A DNA stretch of 39,166 bases. Origin: Actinomycetes bacterium (lineage in GTDB: Bacteria > Actinomycetota > UBA4738 > HRBIN12). Shown here one piece after another: positions 32,682 through 39,166 of this stretch (position 1 is the stretch's first letter; each line of letters begins with the position of its first letter). The position numbers and the translations under genes are program-made. Under the pieces are notes generated by a model. It ran no database searches, was not told the DNA's origin, and saw nothing but the letters and a program-made list of their open reading frames with translations. Where the stretch lies: NCBI GenBank assembly GCA_021155985.1, contig JAJNBA010000026.1:1-39166 (forward strand), given 5' to 3'.

Positions 32682-33653
32682 CTACCAGGCGTAGGCCTCG
32701 GGAGCCGGCCCGCCGGGACCGGGGAAGATCTCGTCGAGCACCTTCAGGACGTCGCCGTCAAGCCGGACATCCAACGCGCGGAACGAGCTCTCGAGCTGCT
32801 CCTCCGTCCTCGGGCCGATGATGGGCGCGGTCACGGCCGGCTGATGCAGGAGCCACGCGAGCGCCACGTCCGACGGGCGCTCGCCCAGGTCGGCGCAGAC
32901 CTTCTCCCATCGTTCGAGCCGATCGCGGTCCTTCTCGATCTCGTCCTGGAGGTACTCGGAGGAGCGACGGCCCTCGTCGACCTTCTTGAGCGCGCCCGCG
33001 AGCAGTCCGCCTGCGAGGGGGCTCCACGCGATCAGGCCCATCCCGTACTCCTGGAGCGCGGGGATCACCTCGAGCTCGATCGTTCGCTCCGTCAGGTTGT
33101 AGAGGGATTGCTCGGTGGCGAGTCCGACCGTGTGCCACTTGCTGGCGATCTCGTTCCCCCGGGCGATGTGCCACCCCGCGAAATTCGACGACCCGACGTA
33201 GAGGATCTTGCCCTCGCTCTTGAGTTGATCCATCGCCTCCCAGATCTCGTTCCACCACGCGTTCCGGTCGATGTGGTGCATCTGATAGATGTCGAGGTAG
33301 TCGGTCTGCAGACGCCGCAGCGAGCCCTCACATGCCCGACGGATCGCGAGCTTCGACAGCCGTGACTCGTTCGGCCACTCGGCCATCTGCCCGTAGACCT
33401 TGGTTGCCAGCACGACCTTCTCCCGCCGGCCGCCACCCTTCGCGAACCAATCGCCGATGATCCGCTCGGTCGAGCCGACACCGAGATGGCGCCCGTACAC
33501 GTTGGCGGTGTCGAAGAAGTTGATGCCCTCGGCGATCGCCGCGTCCATGATCCGATGCGACTCGTCTTCCGGCGTGTGGGGACCGAAGTTCATCGTGCCG
33601 AGGCAGAGACGAGAGACCACCAGGCCGAGACGACCGACGTGCGTGTACTCCAC
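32682..33653 (-). CDS. Aldo/keto reductase
   Basis: This 323-residue TIM-barrel NADPH oxidoreductase has the catalytic tetrad: Asp and Tyr in FFDTANVYG, Lys in LATKVYG, and His in YQMHHID. YVGSSNFAGW and WSPLAGGLLAG are family blocks. It resembles the AKR groups related to potassium-channel beta subunits and YghZ-like enzymes; the physiological carbonyl substrate is unknown. The start is GTG 33653 with TAAACT 6 nt upstream, hence probably leaderless. Its stop abuts the IclR stop. Confidence 0.93.
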   Translation of the reverse strand: MEYTHVGRLGLVVSRLCLGTMNFGPHTPEDESHRIMDAAIAEGINFFDTANVYGRHLGVGSTERIIGDWFAKGGGRREKVVLATKVYGQMAEWPNESRLSKLAIRRACEGSLRRLQTDYLDIYQMHHIDRNAWWNEIWEAMDQLKSEGKILYVGSSNFAGWHIARGNEIASKWHTVGLATEQSLYNLTERTIELEVIPALQEYGMGLIAWSPLAGGLLAGALKKVDEGRRSSEYLQDEIEKDRDRLERWEKVCADLGERPSDVALAWLLHQPAVTAPIIGPRTEEQLESSFRALDVRLDGDVLKVLDEIFPGPGGPAPEAYAW

Positions 33654-33659
33654 GGGCCG

Positions 33660-33665
33660 AGTTTA
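33660..33665 (-). promoter_or_regulatory. -10 box for leaderless aldo/keto reductase mRNA
   Basis: TAAACT on the minus strand is 6 nt from the GTG start and overlaps the end of the upstream MFS gene. Confidence 0.5.
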
Positions 33666-34958
33666 CGCCGGAGTGATCGAAGGCTCCGATGCTTCGAGCG
33701 AACCGTACCGCTCGGGCCCACGGGCCCCCCGGATGTACATGAAGGCCAGGGTGGCGGCACCTCCCACCGCCCCCGCCCAGATCAAGGTGGCATCGTGCCC
33801 GATCGCATCCGACAACGGACCGACGATCGCGAACGAAAGGGGAGCGCCCCCGACGGAGATCATCCAGTCGAGCGAGAACACGCGTCCCAGGAGGTGCGGG
33901 GGCACCAGCCGCTGCACGAGCGTCACCCACACCACCACCAAGACCGTGATCGACCCCTCCCCGATGAACGCCACGAGCATCGCCTGCCACAGCTGCGTCA
34001 CGACGCCGAACCCGGCCACCGCGAACATCCCGAGCGCCCAGGAGAGGTAGAGCACCGTGAGGGGTCTCCGTGGGAGCGAACCCCGTTGCGCCATGACGAC
34101 GGCGGCGATGACGGACGCCAGCCCGCCCGCGCCGTAGACGATGCCGAGGTCGCTGGCCGATCCGAAGAGGTCCTCCGTCACGACGACGGGCAGGAGGTTC
34201 TCCCAGGGGCCCCACGTGCACAGCAGGCTGATGGTGGCGGCGACCATCGCCAACCAGAGCCATCGCTGGGTACGCACGTAGCGGACCCCTTCGCGAAGAT
34301 CGTCCAGCGGCGAGGACGTTTCGGCCGGGTCGCGATCCTGGTGACGCGCGCGCATCAGGAGGATCGCGACCGCACTCACCACGAACGTCATCGCGTCGGC
34401 GAGGAACGCGAGCGCCGCGCCGTCGAACGCGTCCACGAGGAGCCCGCCGATGAGCGGTCCGATGAAGAACATCGCGATCGGGCGCATGAACAGCCCCATC
34501 GAATTGGCCTGCACGAGCAGGTCCTCCGGCACGATCGTCGGCACGATCGACGAGAACGCCGGACCGAACAGCGCCATCCCCATCCCGTAGAGGATCGCGA
34601 GCGCGATCAGCAGCGGGACGGTCAGGACGTCGAACAGCGCGAGGACGCCGATCGCCCCGATCGCCACGAACCGGATCGCATCGGCCGCGATCATCAATCG
34701 GCGACGATCCACGCGATCCGCCAACACGCCCGCGCCGATGATCAGGGTGACCTGGGGCAGCAGGACCGCTCCCTGGACCAACGCGAGCGTCGAGTTCGAT
34801 CGGTCGAGATCCTCGAGGACGAGCAGCGCCAGCGCGATGATGTAGATCCCGTCGCCGATCATCGACACGGCGAGGCCCGTCCACATCAGACGGAAGTCGC
34901 GCACCCGCAGCGGTCTCAGGACCCCGATCCGGTCGCGAAGGGCAGCGGGCTGCGACAT
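33663..34958 (-). CDS. MFS transporter, major facilitator (MFS_3/enterobactin-exporter-like) type
   Basis: This 431-residue protein has about 12 hydrophobic segments and typical MFS features: RDFRLMWTGLAVSMIGDGIY at the first helix, GVLADRVDRRRLMI as the loop 2-3 motif, and VPPHLLGRVFSLDWM late in the protein. It belongs to the group of proton-driven exporters of drugs or siderophores; the substrate is not predictable. TATCCT is 7 nt before the ATG, so the transcript is probably leaderless. Confidence 0.9.
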   Translation of the reverse strand: MSQPAALRDRIGVLRPLRVRDFRLMWTGLAVSMIGDGIYIIALALLVLEDLDRSNSTLALVQGAVLLPQVTLIIGAGVLADRVDRRRLMIAADAIRFVAIGAIGVLALFDVLTVPLLIALAILYGMGMALFGPAFSSIVPTIVPEDLLVQANSMGLFMRPIAMFFIGPLIGGLLVDAFDGAALAFLADAMTFVVSAVAILLMRARHQDRDPAETSSPLDDLREGVRYVRTQRWLWLAMVAATISLLCTWGPWENLLPVVVTEDLFGSASDLGIVYGAGGLASVIAAVVMAQRGSLPRRPLTVLYLSWALGMFAVAGFGVVTQLWQAMLVAFIGEGSITVLVVVWVTLVQRLVPPHLLGRVFSLDWMISVGGAPLSFAIVGPLSDAIGHDATLIWAGAVGGAATLAFMYIRGARGPERYGSLEASEPSITPA

Positions 34959-34965
34959 GCGGCTC

Positions 34966-34971
34966 AGGATA
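34966..34971 (-). promoter_or_regulatory. -10 box for leaderless MFS transporter mRNA
   Basis: TATCCT on the minus strand ends 7 nt before ATG 34958. Confidence 0.5.
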
Positions 34972-34994
34972 GGGGCGGTGACCGACCCCGGGCC

Positions 34995-35726
34995 TCACCG
35001 CCAGTCGACGGTCACGACCTCGATGGGATCGGAGATGCCCTTCACGGTCACCGTCCGGGCGTCCTTGGTCGGGAACCGTCCGCCAGCGGCCGTCTCGGCG
35101 CTGGCGACGATCTGGCCCCCCTCGGCGAGGCCGCCGATCCGGGAGGCTTCGTGCACTCCCTTACCGGTGAAGTTCCGTCCGACCATCGTCGCGTCGGAAG
35201 CGTGCACGCCGATCCGCACCTGCGGCGCGAACCCCGCGCTGCTGCGATGCTCGGCGAGCCCCCGCTGGATCGCGGCCGCGCAGGCGAGCGCATCGTCGGG
35301 AGATTCGAACGCCACGAAGAACCCGTCCCCGGTCGCCGTCACCTCTTCGCCGCGGTTCGCGCCGAACATCGCGCGGAGCGTCTTGTCGTGCCAGGAGAGG
35401 AGCGACTGCCAGGCTTCGTCCCCCATCGCTTCGAGGAGGCTCGTCGACCCGACGATGTCAGTGAACATGAACGTGCGCTGGACGCGCTGGGTCGGCGCGC
35501 GGCCGCGGAGCTGCCACGGGAGCAGCTCCGCGACCTCCTCGAGGACGATCGCGAGGGTGGGGCAGGCGAGCGCGGCCTCGCGGAGCTTCTCCTCGTCGAC
35601 GCTGGCCGCATCCGCGACACCGGCTTTCGCGAAGTCGCCCCGGTGCCAGTCGAAGGCCGTCGGGGCGATCGTGATGCAGTTTCCGGCACCGATGCAGCGG
35701 GGCCGATCGACGCGTGCCCGGAGCAT
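34995..35726 (-). CDS. Ferredoxin-class III nucleotide cyclase fusion
   Basis: This is a 243-residue two-domain protein. Residues 1-65 resemble a [3Fe-4S]-type actinobacterial ferredoxin (Cys11, Cys17, and Cys55 in ACPTLAI). Residues about 83-240 are a class III adenylate/guanylate cyclase domain: FTDIVGST supplies metal Asp90, ATGDGFFVAF supplies Asp134, and GVHEASRIG keeps the transition-state Arg. The adenine-selecting Lys position is Thr (TATGDG) and the usual Asn before the Arg is His, so substrate choice and activity are uncertain. The design suggests a redox- or iron-sulfur-gated cyclic nucleotide signal. It lies 11 nt downstream of the LAL regulator gene in one operon. Confidence 0.85.
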   Translation of the reverse strand: MLRARVDRPRCIGAGNCITIAPTAFDWHRGDFAKAGVADAASVDEEKLREAALACPTLAIVLEEVAELLPWQLRGRAPTQRVQRTFMFTDIVGSTSLLEAMGDEAWQSLLSWHDKTLRAMFGANRGEEVTATGDGFFVAFESPDDALACAAAIQRGLAEHRSSAGFAPQVRIGVHASDATMVGRNFTGKGVHEASRIGGLAEGGQIVASAETAAGGRFPTKDARTVTVKGISDPIEVVTVDWR

Positions 35727-35737
35727 CTAGTCGGCCC

Positions 35738-38700
35738 TCACAGGATCCTCGACTGGAACGCGAAGGCCGTCGCGTCGGCTCGGGAGGACGCCCCGATCCT
35801 CGCGTACGTCGCCGCGAGTCGCCTGGTCACCTCGTTCGATTCGACGCCGAGGCGAGCCGCGATCTCATCGTTCGAGAGCCCCTCGACCACGAGCTTCAGG
35901 AGCTCCACGTCATCGTCGTGGACCGTCGCGGCCGGATCGGTGTGTTCGTGACGCGTCAGCGACGTGCCCGGCTCCACGGCGAGCGTCGCCAGCGCGCTGC
36001 CGACCGGCCCCCGGAACCAGCGCGCCCGCACGTCCTCGTCCACGATCCGGTTCGCGATCACGGCCGCCTGCAGCCCGAGGTAGCCGAGGACCCCGGCACG
36101 CTCCTCGTCCGTACCTGCCAACGCGATCGCCTCGGCGACGGGCAGGAGGACGTCGAGGTTCAGGTCGTCGTGCATCGCCTCTTCCAGGGCGGCAGCCGCG
36201 GATCTGGCCGACTCGACGGCGACCTCCGGCTGCTCGCGCGCGAGAGCGACCGTCGCGAGAGCCGCGTCCCCCCTCGCCCCCCAGGGCGCGTGACCCGGAA
36301 GGAGGGGGAGCAGCGACTTCGCGTCGGCCGCGGTGCGTTCCGCGAGCGCGAGCAGCTCCTCGTCTCCCTGCGCGCGGCCCACGGATGCGGCGGCGAGAGC
36401 GAGGATCGATTGTGCCTCGCATCGGTCCGCCGGTCGCCCCTGCTCGATCGCCAGCCGTACCGCCTGCTCCAAGTGGCCGCGCATCCCGTTCCCCTCCCCT
36501 CGCGCCGCACAGAGGAGGCCGCGCCAGATCTCGAGCTGCCGCGCCCGCTGCGGGGTGGGACTCTCGGCCTCGGTCCGCGCCGCCAGCTCCAGCCACTCGT
36601 CCGCGGTGTCGACCTCCCCCATCCCCAGGTACGTGAGCGCGGTCCCGCCTGCGGCGAGGAACTCCAACTGACGGTCGCCGATCGCGCGTGCCTGCTCGTG
36701 GGCCTCAGCGCCGCGTGAGAGCGCGAGGTCCGGGATCCCCTTCGCCCGAGCGAAGACGTGAACGCCGTAGAGCATCTGCAGCTCCGCGAACGCGCGCTGG
36801 CTCTCGCTGGTGAACGAGGACCGCTGGGTGGCGAGCCGCCTGATCTCTTCGATGTGGCGGGCCGAGTCGGCGCCGATGTGGATGTCCGGCGCCCAGCTCA
36901 CGTACGCCATCGCGATGATCGAGGCCATGATCCCCTGGCGGTCGCCGAGCTCCTCGAACAGCGCGAGCGCCCGGTGCAGGCGCTCGCTGGCCGAGTGCGC
37001 GAGCGGCGCGATCGGCAACTCGGCGAGCACGTCCTCCAAGACCTCGCCTCCGGCCACCCGCTCCATCACCGCGGCCACCTCGCCCGTCCGGATCCGCTCG
37101 ACGAACCAGGCGCGTACCCGACCGTTCTCGATCACGGCGAGCTCCCGGATCACGGCCGCGAGGGTCGCCGTCTCCCCGAGCTCCTGGGCGAGCGTCTCGG
37201 CGCGGCCGTACGCCTCCTCGGCCGCGTCGAGGTCCACCTCAGCGGCGGAGGGGGCGAACCCCTCGCCGATCCCGGCATGGACGAGCGCCTGCCCGAGCTC
37301 CACGCACGCGGCGAGCTCGGCGGATCGATCCCCCCTTTCGACCGCAAGGGTCCGGACCCGGGAGGCGAGCTCCGCGGCACGCTCCTCCTGCTGAGACAGC
37401 CGCAACGCCGCCGCGCGCCGGAGGGTGATGTCCAGGTCCAGGTGCGGATCGCCGAGCGCTTCCGCGAGCGCGGCGAGCTCGGAGAGCCCTTCCAGCCGGT
37501 CACCCGGCCGGCGAAGCATCGCGAGAGCGTCGTCGCGCGCCGACAGCAGGTCGAGGCGCTCCTGCGGCGTGGCCGCCTGCGGCAGCGCGATCTCCACCAC
37601 GCGCAGGACCTCGTCCGGCGCGTGCGCGGCGAGCGCGGCCGCCGCGGCCTCGATGGAGAAACGGACGCAGACCTGTGCATCGCCAGCCGCTCGAGCGTGA
37701 TGGGCGAGGAGCGGCAGCGTCTCTGGCGCGGGCTCACCGGTCAGCAGCAGCTGGACGATCGCACCGTGGATCTCGCGTCGGCGGGCCGGCGCGAGCGTGT
37801 CGGCGGCGAACTCGCGGACCTGCTCGTGGGGGAACGTGTAGTCGGCCGGCGAGTCTTCCGGCTGCTCGACGAGCAAACCCGACGCCACCGCGGGCGCCAT
37901 CAGGTCGCCGAGCGCCACCAGGTCACCGTCGGGCCCGCCCTCGCCGATACGCAGACGAACCTCCCGCAGATCCTTCAGGCTGAAGTTCCTCCCCATCAAC
38001 GCCGCTTCCGCGAGTGCGGTCTTCGACTCCAAGGGGAGATGCGCGGCTCGTCGCTGGATCAGGGTGCGGACGGCCGAGGGTGCCAGCCGTTCGGCGTTGC
38101 GCCCGAGCGTCCATCTGTCCTCCGTCTGCTGAAGCATCCCCGCCTCGCGGTAGGCGCGAGCGATCTCTTCGACGATGAACGGGACGCCCTCCGCTTGGCC
38201 GTGGATCGTGGAGGCGGTCGTGGGGTCGACCTGTCCTCCGAGGACCTGCTGGAGGAACTCCGAGGTCTCCACCACGGAGAACCGCGCGAGCTTCAGCCTG
38301 CGGATCACGCGCATCCGTTCCATGTCGGCGATCAGCGTCACCGCCTCCGTGAGCGAGGCGAGCTCCTCCGGCCGGATCGAGAACATCATGAAGATCGGGC
38401 TCGCCCCCTCGGTCCTGATGACGTAACGCAGGAGACGCAAGCTGTCCTCGTCCGCCCACTGCATGTCGTCGATCAACAGCGCGAGCGGCTGTTCGGCCGT
38501 GAGGGCACGAACGGCCATGGTCGCGAGGTCGAACGAGCGGAGCAGCCGCTGGTCGGCGGACATGCCTGCGAAGGCGGGGTCGTCACGCCCACCGAGCGCC
38601 GAGCTCGCCGCGAGGATCGCCCGCTCCGACGAGGAGTCGCTCACCGCGTCGATCACTTCCGGCGCGCCGACGATCGAGCGTGCGAGGAGGAAGGGGCCGC

Positions 38701-38965
38701 GGAGTTCCTCGTCGGCTCCCACGGCGACCGTGAGGAACCCGCGGGCCTGGGCGGTCTCCCGCGCCGCCAGGAGGAGACGCGTCTTCCCGATGCCGGGCTC
38801 GCCCTCGACGGTCAGCGCGCTCAGGCGTCCGCCTTCCGCGACGGCGATGGCGTCCTCGATCGCGGCGAGCTCGGCCGGTCGCCCGACAACGGCGCGGCCG
38901 CTGCGGTGCTCGAAGAGACCCAGCGGTGCGAACGCGGCCGCGGCCACCGGAGGCGCGTCGATCAT
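35738..38965 (-). CDS. Large LAL/LuxR-type ATPase transcriptional regulator
   Basis: The product is about 1075 residues. An AAA/NACHT-like ATPase lies at the N-terminus: Walker A EGEPGIGKTRLL (about 55-66), Walker B LALLIDDMQWADEDS (about 165), and sensor-like PEELASL. A long helical TPR-like region (about 400-1000) follows. A C-terminal LuxR-type helix-turn-helix is present (LLKLVVEGLSNDEIAARLGVESNEVTRRLAATYARIG). ATG 38965 is preferred over GTG 38971 because GAGGGG is well placed. LAL proteins integrate ATP and an effector to activate transcription. It is the first gene of an operon with the ferredoxin-cyclase. Confidence 0.9.
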   Translation of the reverse strand: MIDAPPVAAAAFAPLGLFEHRSGRAVVGRPAELAAIEDAIAVAEGGRLSALTVEGEPGIGKTRLLLAARETAQARGFLTVAVGADEELRGPFLLARSIVGAPEVIDAVSDSSSERAILAASSALGGRDDPAFAGMSADQRLLRSFDLATMAVRALTAEQPLALLIDDMQWADEDSLRLLRYVIRTEGASPIFMMFSIRPEELASLTEAVTLIADMERMRVIRRLKLARFSVVETSEFLQQVLGGQVDPTTASTIHGQAEGVPFIVEEIARAYREAGMLQQTEDRWTLGRNAERLAPSAVRTLIQRRAAHLPLESKTALAEAALMGRNFSLKDLREVRLRIGEGGPDGDLVALGDLMAPAVASGLLVEQPEDSPADYTFPHEQVREFAADTLAPARRREIHGAIVQLLLTGEPAPETLPLLAHHARAAGDAQVCVRFSIEAAAAALAAHAPDEVLRVVEIALPQAATPQERLDLLSARDDALAMLRRPGDRLEGLSELAALAEALGDPHLDLDITLRRAAALRLSQQEERAAELASRVRTLAVERGDRSAELAACVELGQALVHAGIGEGFAPSAAEVDLDAAEEAYGRAETLAQELGETATLAAVIRELAVIENGRVRAWFVERIRTGEVAAVMERVAGGEVLEDVLAELPIAPLAHSASERLHRALALFEELGDRQGIMASIIAMAYVSWAPDIHIGADSARHIEEIRRLATQRSSFTSESQRAFAELQMLYGVHVFARAKGIPDLALSRGAEAHEQARAIGDRQLEFLAAGGTALTYLGMGEVDTADEWLELAARTEAESPTPQRARQLEIWRGLLCAARGEGNGMRGHLEQAVRLAIEQGRPADRCEAQSILALAAASVGRAQGDEELLALAERTAADAKSLLPLLPGHAPWGARGDAALATVALAREQPEVAVESARSAAAALEEAMHDDLNLDVLLPVAEAIALAGTDEERAGVLGYLGLQAAVIANRIVDEDVRARWFRGPVGSALATLAVEPGTSLTRHEHTDPAATVHDDDVELLKLVVEGLSNDEIAARLGVESNEVTRRLAATYARIGASSRADATAFAFQSRIL

Positions 38966-39166
38966 GCGCACCCCTCGACGGAAGAACGGTCGCGTTCGGT
39001 CATCCGGCGATTATCCGGCGCGGAAGGGGTCCCTGCTATGCTGGAACTCCCGAGTCGATCGGGGAGATCCCGCATCGAGCGCCTCTGGTGGCATGCTCTG
39101 ACCCACTGCCCTCGCCCTGCGGATCCCGGGCACCGCGACGAGAGGCAGGCCACGTGGAAGGGATCA
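38966..39166. promoter_or_regulatory. Divergent promoter region at the right edge
   Basis: A GATAAT box on the minus strand (39010-39015) may drive the LAL operon with a leader of about 38 nt. An extended -10 on the plus strand (TGC-TATGCT, 39034-39042) points out of the window. A GTG at 39154 preceded by GAGAGGC could be the start of the next plus-strand gene, of which only four codons are present. -35 elements are not clear. Confidence 0.3.

Noticed and set aside
33486-35951. 821-codon open frame on the plus strand
   Set aside because: It runs antisense through the aldo/keto reductase, MFS and cyclase genes and encodes Arg/His/Asp-rich low-complexity sequence.
39154-39166. Start of a new plus-strand gene at GTG 39154
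   Set aside because: Only four codons are visible, so it cannot be supported beyond noting a possible ribosome site.
1-39166. Mobile elements, CRISPR arrays, prophage or replication origin
   Set aside because: No transposase or integrase gene, spaced repeats, phage structural gene or DnaA-box cluster was seen.

Overview
The window is GC-rich, gene-dense bacterial DNA. It most likely comes from an uncultured or deep-branching member of the Actinomycetota. The signs are GTG/TTG starts, TANNNT -10 boxes placed so close to start codons that the transcripts should be leaderless, a stand-alone rpsD, an IclR regulator beside leuCD, and a dnaX-recR pair preceded by the SRP RNA gene. No transposase, phage gene, CRISPR array or rRNA was seen, so this looks like ordinary chromosome with several unusual genes.

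Layout. 1-1969: a glutaredoxin/thioredoxin-reductase fusion (cut by the window edge and carrying an apparent one-base frameshift), a small winged-helix protein and an ADP-ribosylglycohydrolase. 2029-3511: rpsD, then a MerB-like (organomercurial lyase family) gene whose reading frame is interrupted by an in-frame TGA exactly where the second catalytic cysteine belongs. A SECIS-like hairpin with a GGTC loop follows, so it is probably a selenoprotein. A 45-residue membrane protein is ATGA-coupled behind it. 3508-10246: a five-gene minus-strand operon (fatty acyl-CoA reductase/HAD fusion, zinc alcohol dehydrogenase, LarA-like protein, PlsC-type acyltransferase, TetR) whose promoter is covered by palindromic operators. 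10318-13735: a CHASE3-like/HAMP/GGDEF cyclase, a strong shared terminator, and a secreted SpaA-like repeat protein with a structured leader of about 330 nt.

13896-18338: asd and lysC (aspartate pathway) and an S9 peptidase. 18455-20148: an ECF sigma factor translationally coupled to a membrane DUF4349 protein. 20199-23463: a GNAT, recR, dnaX and a large Alu-domain SRP RNA. 23512-26093: a cupin gene damaged by an internal deletion, a secreted protein, a GNAT and a MtnX-like HAD phosphatase. 26102-29738: two tRNA-Ser genes around an SGNH protein, a lone cyclic-nucleotide-binding domain, tadA, a minimal zincin, and a nicotinate phosphoribosyltransferase that shares a symmetric -10 box with the zincin. 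29740-32681: leuD, leuC and a divergent IclR regulator with tandem operators. 32682-38965: an aldo/keto reductase, an MFS transporter, a ferredoxin-cyclase fusion and a large LAL/LuxR-type ATPase regulator.

The standout is the candidate selenocysteine-containing MerB-family protein. The shared symmetric -10 element, the lipid-type operon with operator-covered leaderless promoter, and the ferredoxin-cyclase/LAL pair also deserve a look. No genes for selenocysteine synthesis lie in this window, so that machinery must be sought elsewhere in the genome.
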